A model generated the notes under the pieces. It saw nothing but the letters and a program-made list of their open reading frames with translations. It was not told where the DNA came from and searched no databases. From NCBI GenBank assembly GCA_000151295.1, contig GG745341.1:1076859-1105499 (forward strand): a stretch of DNA of 28,641 nucleotides, written 5' to 3'. The position numbers were made by a program, and so were the translations under genes. Source of the DNA: Allomyces macrogynus ATCC 38327. Lineage: Eukaryota > Blastocladiomycota > Blastocladiomycetes > Blastocladiales > Blastocladiaceae. Each line of letters opens with the position of its first letter. Within the stretch, counting starts at the first letter, position 1. Below are positions 1 through 9,496 of the stretch, in pieces.

Positions 1-1075
1 TTCCAGTCGCACAGCATTGGCCCGTGGTTGCGGTCGCACAGGCCTGTCGAGCCGAACGTGCGCGCGGCCGTCGGGCAGGTTGTCAAGGACGCGCTCGTGC
101 CGCGGTACGAGGCCATGACGCGCGAAATGTTTGCGCAGATGCAGGCTGCGTTTGAACGCGGGCTGGAAGTGTCGATGGGCAAGGTGGCCGCGGCGGCGGC
201 GGAGATGGCGGCGGCCGCGGTCAACTGCGGCGCAGCAGCAGGTGCAGGCGCAGCAGGAACAGCAAGAGCGGCAACAGCAAGAACAGCAACAGCGGCACCT
301 CCAGCAGCAGCAACAAGTGCACCAGCACCAGCAGCAGCAGCAGTACCAGCAGCCGCAGACGCAACAGCACACGGTGCACCAACTCGCGCGCGCCACAAGC
401 CAGCAGCCGCTGTCGCCGCGCGCGCCCGCATACTCGTCGTCGACCGCGACAGCCGCGGGCACGCTGCACGCATCGAGCAGTTCCGCGAGCCTCTACGGCG
501 GCGCCAACACCGGTAACGTCGCGGCTGCGGCGATACCCGCGACCCCGACTTCTGCGACCGCGCCGTCGCTCCCGTCCTCGACGACGACCGCGGTGCCGCC
601 GCCCGCCACGTCCTCGCTCAACATGTCGGTCGAGCAGCAAGTCTCGTGGCTGCTGCAGGGCGGGCAAGTGGACGAGGCCGTGGCCACTGTTTTGTCGACC
701 GCGCAATTCGCCGACCTGCACGCGACGATCTTGACTTGGCTCACGCCCGACCAAGTGTTCCCGTCGCATGGCGCACCCACGCCGCTCAAGGCCGGGACCG
801 TGCTCACGCTGCTCAGCTACCTCGCCGCAGCGCTCAGCCAGAACGTGGCCTGGGCCGATACCGTCGTTCCGTGGCTGTTGGCCGGAATCACGACGGCGAC
901 GCCCGGGCGCGATCCAGCGGTCGCGCAGTACGTGCCCGAATGCGTGCGCAGTATCGTGCAGCATTTGGAAGTGGCCGAGGCCAAGCTGGCGCGCACGCCC
1001 GCGGGGGGCGCGCCGCATGTCATGTCGATTCGGTTGATGGTGCGCGCGCTGCGCGCGGGGTCGATGATGGGGTAA
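1..1075 (+). CDS. EDC4: EDC4/Varicose-like mRNA-decapping scaffold, C-terminal part (5' end outside window)
   Basis: EDC4 (Varicose/Ge-1) is the P-body scaffold that joins DCP1 and DCP2 in mRNA decapping. The first about 65 codons, in frame 1 from base 1, give the conserved helical stretch with VVKDALVPRYEAM and a following MFAQM segment. A Gln/Ala-rich linker follows. From about base 620, in frame 2, comes the family's C-terminal helical domain with DEAVATVLSTA, LTPDQVF and PLKAGTVLTLLSYL, ending in TAA at 1073-1075. The two conserved halves lie in different frames, switching within the CAG/GCA-rich tract at about 215-295. A GT at 220 with an AG at 277 or 292 would give a 58- or 73-nt intron that restores frame, but it lacks a pyrimidine tract and its 5' site (GTCAAC) is weak. 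A one-base indel or sequencing error is equally possible. Identity is firm; the junction is not. Confidence 0.8.
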
Positions 1076-2400
1076 GCTGGTGTGGTGGAGAAGGGGAAAG
1101 CGGGAGAAATGCGCGCTTTGTGGGTTCGGCGCGAGTTTTGATTTAGGAGGGGTTTCAAGGGAAATTTGAATCCGTTTGGTTGGGTTTGCTGTTCATCGCA
1201 TTTGGATTCGCAGTTGAAAGCGGTCAGGGATTTGTGTCTCTTCTGCTTGCTTGCTGAGCCTTGAAGTCTAGTTGGATCCTGTCAGAAAAAAGCGGCAGAA
1301 ACGTGACGCGCAGGGTCAACACTTGGGTATTTCCACAAGTCGCCGTCAAGATAAGCACCTGTTTGCATCAGGAAAGAAGTCGACACTTACTACCCTGGTG
1401 GATCCAAGTCAAGCGACCATGAATTCATAGATGCTGGATCTTCAAGAAACTGACAAGATTCGAACCTGATTGTGCCGGACCCCCTCACGCGCTGATTCTC
1501 CTGCTTCTCATGCAACAGAGCAATCGTCGCGTACACTAGGATGCTTGGGCGCTGCCGCCTTGCCAGGACAATAGTTGTTGCTCAGCCAAGTCACTCAAGC
1601 ACACTCACAACCATGCCCACGCATGCCCCCATGGATGCAACAACCCACAAAGCTGAACGTTGCAACATTGCAATAACCCACAATGTTGAACTGGCGCAAG
1701 TCACAATTCAACAACACTGTACAGCAGAAATCCATGGCTGCGCCAGAAAGCAGCGGATAGCAGCGTCATTTTCCACTTCAACCCACCGTTTGATCATGCT
1801 GACAATCAGAGCATCCAAGGAGAAAAAACATCAAGTTCCCGACATAGGGGCTTGTCGCTGAATCGCCAGTGACGCCTCAGCAATGGCCACTCCGCCCTCG
1901 TGCGCCGCGAAGCGACCGTCGTCGCGTCACGCCAGCACTGCCGCCGCCGCTACTGCGGCTGCTGTGGCTGATGGTGATGCCGATCAGCAGCCATCCACTG
2001 AAGCGCAACCAGTCCAAGCACCCTGTTCCGCCACCGTCGTGGCCCGTCGCATCAGGGATATTCTCCAAGGCGCCTGTCCGTCAAATTTGCCACATTAGTC
2101 GGGTGGGGTAGCATTCTGGATCGCGTGTCCTGGGGCGCCTTGAGCGTTCCCCTTCATGGCGCTCTGTGCGTTCCTGATAAGCTTCGGGTTTGGATCCCGG
2201 TGGGCCAGTGTGGAGCTACTGGTGCTCACAACAACATCGCAAGATGCTGTCAAACGTTTTGTGACAGAAGAAGCGCAAGTCTGACAGTTTCGCACGTGGT
2301 GCATCCAGCATTTGCGCTTGATCACTTGGTCCATTTCAAGCTCAACGACACCAAGAGCAGCTCACGAGCCTTCCGGCCCGGCGTGCTTCCCATCTACGCC
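1076..2400. other. 1.3-kb gap with lower GC; no clear gene
   Basis: This gap separates EDC4 from the RING-H2 gene and has visibly lower GC than its flanks. No ORF here shows a recognisable domain. Two small structures are visible: an 8-bp inverted repeat (CAACATTG / CAATGTTG, about 1663-1690) and a frame-2 reading frame interrupted by stops at 1883-2276, listed separately. The rest probably holds the EDC4 3' UTR and the promoter of the next gene. Confidence 0.5.
1883..2276 (+). pseudogene. Interrupted reading frame encoding a possible small membrane protein
   Basis: From ATG 1883, frame 2 gives a Ser/Ala-rich 71-residue peptide ending ARRIRDILQ...PSNLPH and then TAG (2096-2098). The same frame continues with GGVAFWIACPGAP, a TGA (2141-2143), then AFPFMALCAFLISFGFG and a polar tail ending VKRFVTEEAQV before TGA. 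Two hydrophobic stretches and a charged tail in one phase, broken only by two stops, look like a decayed or unusually spliced gene for a small membrane protein. I found no GT-AG intron that removes both stops with convincing sites, and I do not recognise the family. Chance is possible. Confidence 0.25.
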
Positions 2401-3265
2401 ATGACCACCAGCAACTCGACGCTGCAACTCCTCTTCTCGTCCGCGGTCGGCGACGACCCCGGCGCCGCCTCGAGTTCCGACGACGAAACATGCGGCCGCC
2501 CCGCCAAACGGCGCGCGATCCGCAAGCGCGGCCAAGGCGTGCCCGATATTGACCCGCTCGACCTACCGATGCCGTCGGCACCCGTTGATCGCGCATGGGT
2601 TGAGGACGACGAGCATCTGGCGTTTCTCGCGCAGGTCGAGGACGTCCAGCGGATCTTGGCTGCTGACGAGCAAGGTGCGAGCGACGAGGACGAGGAGGTG
2701 GTGGAGAAGAAGCCACGGAAGCGGAAAAGGGGCAAGGAGGCGAAGCGCAGCAAGAAAGAGGGCAAGCGCGAGCGCAGGAGGAGGACCGCGACGGGTGCTG
2801 AGGAGGGCGCGGAGCCAGTGGCCGCGCTAGACGATCCATCGTTGATGGTGTGTTTCCTGCTCTTTTGGGCACTTGATGGTATCGATGACCTTGCACGCTG
2901 ACGTTCTCGACTCTCCACCCACCGTGCAGTCGCTCATGTTTGCAACGGGCCTCGTCTCGGCGTTCGACTCAGCGCCAACCGCGACTGCTCCGCGCGGCGC
3001 ACCCGCATACGTGATTGCAGCGCTGCCGCGGGTCGCGCACGTCCTTAGTGGAGCTGACGACCGCGACGACCAGTGCGTCGTGTGCCTACACGCGCTTTCG
3101 CGACCACCGTCCGACGGTGCTGCAGTGGACGGCGACAGCCTGGTGCCGCTGCTTATCCCGCTGCCATGCTTGCACACGTTCCACGAAGAGTGCGCCGTCA
3201 AGTGCCTTGAAGCGCGGCCGACGTGCCCCGTGTGCCGGTTCGATGTGGTCGCCGCGTATACCTGA
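2401..3265 (+). CDS. RING-H2 finger protein with a basic, Lys-rich middle (likely E3 ubiquitin ligase)
   Basis: Two exons, 2401-2847 and 2930-3265, with an 82-nt phase-0 intron (GTGTGT...GTGCAG, branch-like GCTGACG), encode 260 aa. The N-terminal 60 residues are acidic/Ser-rich. Residues about 90-140 carry an acidic patch, then a run of Lys/Arg clusters (KKPRKRKRGK and following) that looks like a nuclear localisation signal. The C-terminal RING-H2 finger (about 198-251) shows CVVC, then LPCLHTFHEEC and TCPVC, so all C3H2C3 ligands are present; the usual Trp after the sixth ligand is missing. ATG 2401 is chosen because the in-frame codons upstream (from 2125) are not protein-like. The fold resembles RNF126/RNF181-type ligases, but the substrate cannot be inferred. 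Confidence 0.8.
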
Positions 3266-3469
3266 TGCTGTCGCGGCAAGCCAGAGGAATGACAAGACGA
3301 GATGAGACCAGATGGATGTGAAATGAAAAAAAGGTGGGTGTGTTGGGTGGTGTGGACCAATAACTATCGACTGACCACGAACAGCTGCAACAAGAGCAAA
3401 TGCGCGCCAAACCCAAACCAGCAAATCCGCAACCTCTCCCGACCATCACTCGAGCCCGTTCCCCGTCAC

Positions 3470-4864
3470 TTACTCAGCCTTTTTCATATCGAGCCCCAAC
3501 CCGAGAATGCGCAAATGGCCGAGATGTGACCCGAGCGCCTCCCAGAACGTGTCCTTGACGAGGTACTTGATCCCGTGCTCCTTGCACACCTGCTTGGTGA
3601 TTTCGCCGAGCGCCGGGTAATGGAACTGCGAAATGTTCGGGAACAGGTGGTGCACGGTCTGATAGTTGAGCGCGCCCGTGGCGACGGTCCAGAACGGGTC
3701 GAGGTGCGCGTAATCCTGCGTCGTCTTGACCTGCATCGTTGCCCAATCAATGCTCATCTCATTGGTCTTTGGGTTCGGCTGCGGCCACTCGGTCTCGACA
3801 ACAACGTGGTTCGCCTGGAACGTGAGCGCGAGCCAGTAGGACGCGACCAGGTCGGCAATCAAAAACAGAATCAGCACGCGGTCCCATGAGCAAACTTGCA
3901 GCGGCAGGTAGATGCGGTGCCACACGAAGAACGCCTTTCCGAGCCAGAAGACGGCCGTGTGCCAGACAGTCATGGGGTTGATGCGAATCTTGTCGTTCGA
4001 CTTGAGCACGTAGATGATCGACACGTCCTGGATGCGCGTCTTGATCCCGAGCACGCCGTAGAGCACGGGCACAAACCACTGCTGGTAGTTGTAGTGCGAG
4101 AAGTACCGCTGCGACGGCTTGATGCGGCGCACGTCCGGGTCACCCGTCAAAATGTCCGGGTCGGCGCCGGCAATGTTCGTGTAGGGGTGGTGCCCGAGCA
4201 AGTGCTGGTAGGTCCAGACCACGTACGAGCACCCGTTCAAAAAGTCGTGCGTCGCCCCGAGCACTTGCCACATCCACGGCGCGTGCGTCATGGCGCAGTG
4301 CGACGCGTCGTGCAGCGGGTGCAGGCCAATCTGCGCACAGAAGAAGCCGAGCACGGCAGCGCACGCGACTTGCGCCCACAGTCGGTCAACGACCCACGGC
4401 ACGTAGAATTGCGCATAATAGGCGGCAAACCACATGCCGTAAATCACGGCGTACCGGCCCCACGTCCACACCGAGTACTTTGGGTCCTGGCCCGACGACT
4501 TGAAGTAGGCGTCGACGCGGTCCTTGAGTTCCACAAAGAACGGCGACGGCGGCGGGAAGACGGGCAGTTCATTGTCGGTCAAGGTGCCAATCGCGTACTT
4601 GTGTAGCATGTTGCGCGTCTTGAGCGGATGGTAGATTTCAAACAGCTGCGTCGCGTCGCGGCCTGCGACAAACAAGAGCACGTCAGTCCCGCCCGGGTGC
4701 CGCGCGACAAAGTCGGTCAGGTCGTAGACGTGGCCGCGAATCGCGACCCAGAGCGACGTGGGCGTGTTGTGCTGCGCGAGCTCGGCGGTCGCAATCATGC
4801 GCGTCGCCTTGGAAGTCTGCTGCGGTGCGGCCGAAGCCGGCTCGGCGGCAGTCGTAGCGGCCAT
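3470..4864 (-). CDS. Delta-5 fatty acid desaturase with N-terminal cytochrome b5 domain
   Basis: This front-end desaturase is predicted to insert the delta-5 double bond when dihomo-gamma-linolenate or eicosatetraenoate becomes arachidonate or EPA, in the ER membrane. It is one exon of 464 aa. Residues about 20-100 form the cytochrome b5 domain with the haem motif HPGG and the later EIYHP. Three histidine boxes follow: HDASH, QHLLGHH and QTVHHLF, in which Gln replaces the first His as in all front-end desaturases. Long stretches (for example GHHPYTNIAGADPD, DPDVRRIKPSQ, YLVKDTFW) match my knowledge of Mortierella alpina delta-5 desaturase closely. Several hydrophobic segments (YAVIYGMWFAAYYAQF, VLILFLIADLVASYWLAL) are the membrane spans. 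ATG 4864 is the first Met before the b5 domain; the frame stays open upstream to 5293 with no domain, so it is probably 5' UTR. Regiospecificity rests on similarity. Confidence 0.93.
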   Translation of the reverse strand: MAATTAAEPASAAPQQTSKATRMIATAELAQHNTPTSLWVAIRGHVYDLTDFVARHPGGTDVLLFVAGRDATQLFEIYHPLKTRNMLHKYAIGTLTDNELPVFPPPSPFFVELKDRVDAYFKSSGQDPKYSVWTWGRYAVIYGMWFAAYYAQFYVPWVVDRLWAQVACAAVLGFFCAQIGLHPLHDASHCAMTHAPWMWQVLGATHDFLNGCSYVVWTYQHLLGHHPYTNIAGADPDILTGDPDVRRIKPSQRYFSHYNYQQWFVPVLYGVLGIKTRIQDVSIIYVLKSNDKIRINPMTVWHTAVFWLGKAFFVWHRIYLPLQVCSWDRVLILFLIADLVASYWLALTFQANHVVVETEWPQPNPKTNEMSIDWATMQVKTTQDYAHLDPFWTVATGALNYQTVHHLFPNISQFHYPALGEITKQVCKEHGIKYLVKDTFWEALGSHLGHLRILGLGLDMKKAE

Positions 4865-5643
4865 GGTAGCTGGCGGCTGCAGCGGGTAGTGGACAGCGTG
4901 CAGGCGCGGCGCAAGGGCAGCAAGTTGGGCGCGACGCGGTGGAGAGTTGCGAGTGCGACGCGCGCGATCAGGGCGCTTGGAATTCGAACGGCGAATGCGA
5001 AAGAGAGGAGAGGGGAGCGGCGAGGGCGTCGTTTGGCCACGACGTGAGCCTGTTTCCACTGTCAGGCTTGACTTGACCGCTGCTCTCACATCCCTGCTCT
5101 CCGCGTCCCCTCCGCGCGACAGGGCGTCGTCGACCTCGTCGTTGTCCACCGTGTCGCGACGGCCGCCATCTTGATGGTGGTCCGTCGTGATCCACGGTTG
5201 CTCTCGCCCGCAAGTCGCCCACGGCCGGCCCAAAGCGATGCCAGAGAGTTTGCATCGGCCGCGCAAGCATGGCCGGGAGCTGCTTCTTGTCATCTGGTGT
5301 TGAACAGGGCCATTTCAGGGCGGTTTGGGGTCTTTTTGGGGGGTCGCTGGGCTCAGTTCCCGTCGCTGCAGCAGTGATCAGGCAGAGGTCCGCACGTGGG
5401 GCAAGGGGAGTGGAGGGCGACAGTGTCCCCCAACCCCACACGGCGTGACCCGTTGCTACCGCACCCGACCGCACAGGATTCTCGACAACGGGGCACAACA
5501 GTGACCAATCACCAGCAACCAGTCACCTGCCCTTCCCTGGAACTCACGCGACTGTCTCGCATCTCGCACCACAACCGCTCCCTCCACCACCCCCACCACG
5601 CACCGCCGCGCTCCCGTACGCCACAACCCGTCGAAGACCAACC
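4865..5643. promoter_or_regulatory. Divergent promoter region between the desaturase and the 5644 gene
   Basis: This 779-bp spacer lies between two genes transcribed away from each other, so it must hold both promoters and 5' UTRs. The stretch next to the desaturase is open in its reading frame but shows no domain. I see no clear TATA box, tandem repeat or other gene. Confidence 0.5.
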
Positions 5644-6317
5644 ATGCCCTCCTTACCCCGCAGTGCCCGCAAGAACAAGGGCCGGCGGCGCGGCGCCGCC
5701 GCGACCACCTCCGCCGACGTGGCAGCTCCCGCTCCTGACGCCGAGCCGCGCGTCGAGATTGTGCACGTGGCCGCCGACGGGACCACCGCCGACGACGACG
5801 GCGGGTACGAGATTGACGCGGCGGCCAAGCAGTGGCTGACGTCGGTCGTCGACCGCGAGATCGTGCGGCTGCGGTCGCTCGGTGCCAAGGCGAGCACGCT
5901 GCCGCTGGCCAACGTGGCCATTGTCGTTGACGACACGGACCCGGCCAAGCTGACGGCAATCAACCGGATCGAGGTCGCGGCGAATCACGACTTTGACGCG
6001 GTCTCGCAGATCTTGTTGGCCGAGCCAATTGCGTATCCGCTCAAGCCGGACCATGCATACGTTCATGTGCGTTGAGACTGGATGGCTGCCTGCATCAGGT
6101 TCGGGGGTTGGGAGACTGATGGAGGATGTCCGTTTAGGTCGTGCTCCTCAACGCCAACGGCGACGACCCGTCCGCCGCGCTGGTCCTGCCGTACCTGTAC
6201 GATACCAAGCTCACCGTCGACGGGCAGCCCGTCGCCAACGACCTGCAGCAGTGGCTCTTTGTCAATTCGCGAGGCAAGCGCACACGGCATGCCATTGATA
6301 ATTTTGAACACGTTTGA
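5644..6317 (+). CDS. Unrecognised 200-aa protein, two exons
   Basis: Exons 5644-6066 and 6138-6317 are joined across a 71-nt phase-0 intron (GTGCGT...TTTAG). The protein has a short basic N-terminus (RKNKGRRRG), an Ala/Asp-rich linker to about residue 55, then an apparently folded region: DAAAKQWLTSVVDREIVRLRSLG (helical), LANVAIVVDDTDPAKL, and IEVAANHDFDAVSQILLAEPI. After the intron it continues VVLLNANGDDPSAAL and LTVDGQPVANDLQQWLFV. The hydrophobic/charged alternation and clean splice phase support a real gene, but I recognise no family. The small size and basic N-terminus allow a nuclear or nucleolar role; that is only a guess. It converges on THP3, with a (CTG)7 tract in the shared spacer. 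Confidence 0.65.
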
Positions 6318-6466
6318 TGCCTTGCAACGTCGACTCTGAAAAGAGAGAAGGGTAGAACACTGGTTTCTAGTGGAAACGAAGACAAAAACACACACGCTCA
6401 CTCCAGAACGCAAAACCCGCTCTGCTGCTGCTGCTGCTGCTGCTCCTGCACTCGCTGCTTCGGACG
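6318..6466. repeat. Convergent spacer with a (CTG)7 trinucleotide tract
   Basis: The spacer between the unknown gene and the THP3 stop codon contains seven perfect CTG units at 6422-6442, followed by imperfect CTC/CTG units. On the THP3 strand this is CAG in the 3' UTR, immediately after the TAA. It is too short to imply instability. Confidence 0.7.
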
Positions 6467-8898
6467 TTAGTGCATCTGGCCTTTGATATCGACCATACGG
6501 TTGGAGAGCAAGTAGACGCGAACGATTTCGCGAAGCGGGCGCGCGTCGAGCGATTCGGCATCGATTGGGACAAGGTATGGCGTCGGATCCCCGGGCGGTG
6601 TCTGCACCTCAAACGTGCGCCGCACCACGTCGTTGACCACCTCCACGGCCTCCTGCGGCGTCTTGGTCCCGAGCACGCGCTGCAGGTACGGCACGGTCAA
6701 AGTACGGTGTGCGAGGACGGCCACGTGCAGGGCCTTGGCGCGCTCGCGGCGCACCATCGCGTCGAGAATCGCCGTGCCGAGCAGGAGCGGCGTCGCGTCA
6801 AAGTGCTGGAAAAAGGTCAGAAAGTCGCCACGCACCGACGCGGCACGCACCGCGAGTGCGGCGGCGGTGAGCGGGGACGCGCGGTCCGCGTCGGTCAAAG
6901 TCTTGAGCAGCACCTTCATGTCGCGGCGCGACTTGGTGTAGAGGAAGTACAGAATCCGGTAGGCTATGGAGTGATGAGTTCAGGGTGAGACATGGGACTG
7001 CGACAACGATCTTGGAACGGAGGGTGGACGCGCGCGTACCTAGGAACTCTGAGCGGCATCCTGGTAGACCGCGTTCGTAGAGCATCTTGAGCTGTGTTTG
7101 GCACTGGTTAAACTCGGAGAAATCTCCCTACATCGGACCAGACAAGTGGATCAGTCCAATTTTCGCTCGCTCGATCGCGCGTGTCCAGAACCCAAACATA
7201 CAATCTCCAACGCAATCCTCGCATGCATCTCGTAGACCTTGACCGTAAACGCGTCCTGCAGCCGCTGCACCATCAAATCCTGGCGAATCGCCTTCATCTG
7301 GTCGCACAGGTACCCGTAATCGCGGTTCTCGACCCATTTCCGCTGCAGCCGCAAGAACGCGCGCTGCAGCACCGGCAACGGCCGCACCGCCGTCGGATCC
7401 GGCGCACCCGTCAGTCGCAAAAAGCTCTTTTCCAGCGCTTGCGACGTGCCCACCACGGCCGTATCCGTGTGCCACCCACCGCCCGTCTCGGGATCGTCGC
7501 CCGCCGCGGCCGCACGTGCCGACCGGTGAATTGCCTCGTAGTGCGCGCGGTTCGCGTCGGACGCGGCCTGCGCGCGCGCACGCGCCGCCTCGAGCGCGTC
7601 CTGGTCGGCCTGGAACCGCGCGGCACGGTCCTGCTTCTTGCGCAGGTCGTCTGGGTCCGCGCGGAATTGCGACGCAATGTCGGCGCGGATTTTCATGACG
7701 GAGACGGGCTCGACGGATACGGCGGTGACGGGCCTTTTCTTGCCGTTTGCGGCCACCTTGGTCTGCGCGGGTGCCGCCGGCGGGGGTGGTGGCGTCGAAA
7801 CCGGCGCGGGTGCTGAACTCGGCCGTGCGGCAGGCGCAGCCGACGCCGCCGCGGCCATGTTCCACGCCGAGCTGCGCGAGAGCGGCTGTGCAGCCGTGGC
7901 CGTGGTGTTAGTGCGCGGCGCAAGTGGCACCACAGCGGCAGGGGTCGTATTGCGCGGCGCGGGCGGGACAACCATGGGCGGCGACGATGCCGAGACCGAC
8001 GCCGCCTTGGACTTGCGCGCGGCCAGGTACTGCGCGGTCTGTCGGGCAACAAACGCCGAAGCCGACTCGTTCTCCCACGCGTGGCCCTGCGCGTGCTGCC
8101 GCACATAGTTGGTCAGCGCCGTCTTGATGTAGTCACGCTGCTCGGGCGCGCCCTTGTTGTGGTGCAGGACTTGCTTGATGAACTCGCTGCAAGAGGAGGT
8201 GGAGGAGGACGAGGACGAGGACGAGGAGGGCGAGAAGATCAGCGGGACGTCGGAACAAGGAAGCAGTGAGCGGATCGCACCGGAGGTGGGGGTTAGACGT
8301 GTCGACGGGAACGGGCCGCGGCCCCGTCCCATTCGCGGCACTCGCAGTACTCACCGGCGCTTGAGCGGATGCAGTCGTGGTCGTGTTGGTTGTCGTTCGC
8401 CACGGCGCACTCGAGGTAACTGCACACGTCAACCGTCACTTCCGCATTCCACGACTCCATCAAGAACACCAAAACGCGCACGTACATCCAGACGCCGCAA
8501 CGGGCGCAGCCGGCCGGCTCCAGGGACTCGCCGTGCGGGCCGTCGTCGCGGCCGGCAGCGCACGCTGCTGCTGCTGTTGCTGCGGTTGCTGCACGGCCGA
8601 CGGCATGGCGACCTGCACGGGTGCGGGCTGCGCGGCCGCCCAGTACTGCCCGTAAAAGGCCTGCGGTACGGCGGGCGCGGGCAGCAGCGGCGGAGGCTGT
8701 ACTTGCTGCTGTTGCTGCTGCGCCTGCTGCTGCTGCTGCTGCGCGGCAATGGTCGCCCATTGCTGGTAGTACGCGGCCGCGGATCTGCACGGGCAAAGGA
8801 GAGGCGTGAGTCCGAATCCACCCGCTTCCGCGAGGTGCGCACGGGAGAGTCCACGCGGAGCACACGCACGCCGACTGCCACGGCTGCTGGTTGTTCAT
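6467..8898 (-). CDS. THP3: THP3/LENG8-type SAC3-GANP family protein, six exons
   Basis: Thp3/LENG8 belongs to the SAC3/GANP/PCI family and acts in mRNA splicing and nuclear export with Csn12. Exons on the minus strand, 5' to 3': 8898-8870, 8784-8486, 8419-8281, 8186-7202, 7127-7040, 6963-6467; introns are 85, 66, 94, 74 and 76 nt, and phases add up to 678 aa. The N-terminus is Gln-rich (short [10 protein letters not shown] exon, then poly-Q runs and Tyr/Trp residues), followed by a Thr/Ala/Pro linker. HLREFIKQVL spans an exon junction and matches the conserved helix in LENG8. The SAC3 domain (about 390-620) carries [58 protein letters not shown] and [15 protein letters not shown], all diagnostic. 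Exons 2-3 are less certain than 4-6 because the linker is not conserved. It is head-to-head with SPC24. Confidence 0.88.
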
Positions 8899-9496
8899 GG
8901 TGAACACGGTGCGCGAGGACGTCACAAGTGGACGGGGAGGGAGATGCTGAGCGAAGGAAGGACTGCGCGTGCAGGTGGTCGGATGAACGATCGACAGCGG
9001 CGAAGAGGTGGAGAACCGTGGATTCCGTGGACTCTCTGCGAGGAAACAATGCGGACGGCGCAGCCTTGCGTCGTGAAGGTCGGCAGAGTCGGCAGGGCGC
9101 AGGGCGCCGGAGAGCTCGGCTCTGTCGGTCACGGCCGGGAGACGGCGGGCGTGGAGCGTGCGGGTGCAGAAGCAGCTGCAGCGGGTCGGTAATCGCGGCG
9201 TCGATGTATTCACGTCGTCGCCAGCGCCGTGCTGGTCGACCTTGTGCGAGCGTGGTGAACTCGGTGTGGTGGCCGTGGTGGTGCAAGGGCGCTCCATTCG
9301 AAGCGGCCATCGTCACCTGATCCTGACCGAGGTGGTCCTTCCTCGTCGTCGTGGTCGTCGATCCTCGGTTCGCTTCGATTCCAGCTCGCTCGCGTGCAGC
9401 ACCGATCATCGACCAGCAACTTGCCGCACTCGGCTCGGCCGCACCCGACCACGCGCCATCCGTCCCGTCAGCACCGCAATCCCTCGCGTTCGCGCC
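8899..9496. promoter_or_regulatory. Divergent promoter region THP3 / SPC24
   Basis: A 598-bp spacer between start codons of genes transcribed in opposite directions. Its ORFs in both strands show no domain. I see no clear TATA element or repeat. Confidence 0.5.

Noticed and set aside
1455..1560. Possible tRNA on the minus strand, from a GGTTCGAATC T-arm-like sequence
   Set aside because: The T arm pairs only four of five bases, and no matching 5' acceptor strand for CAGTTTC is found within tRNA distance.
1541..1861. 106-codon ORF in the EDC4 downstream gap
   Set aside because: No domain, no codon bias like the real genes, and no splice partners.
7638..8108. Plus-strand ORFs antisense to THP3 (Ala/Gly-rich)
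   Set aside because: Reverse-complement shadows of the Pro/Ala-rich THP3 linker.
8281..8420. Alternative THP3 exon frame giving a Cys-rich peptide ([16 protein letters not shown])
   Set aside because: It does not reach the phase needed for the next exon, while the chosen frame joins in phase to give HLREFIKQ, which matches LENG8.
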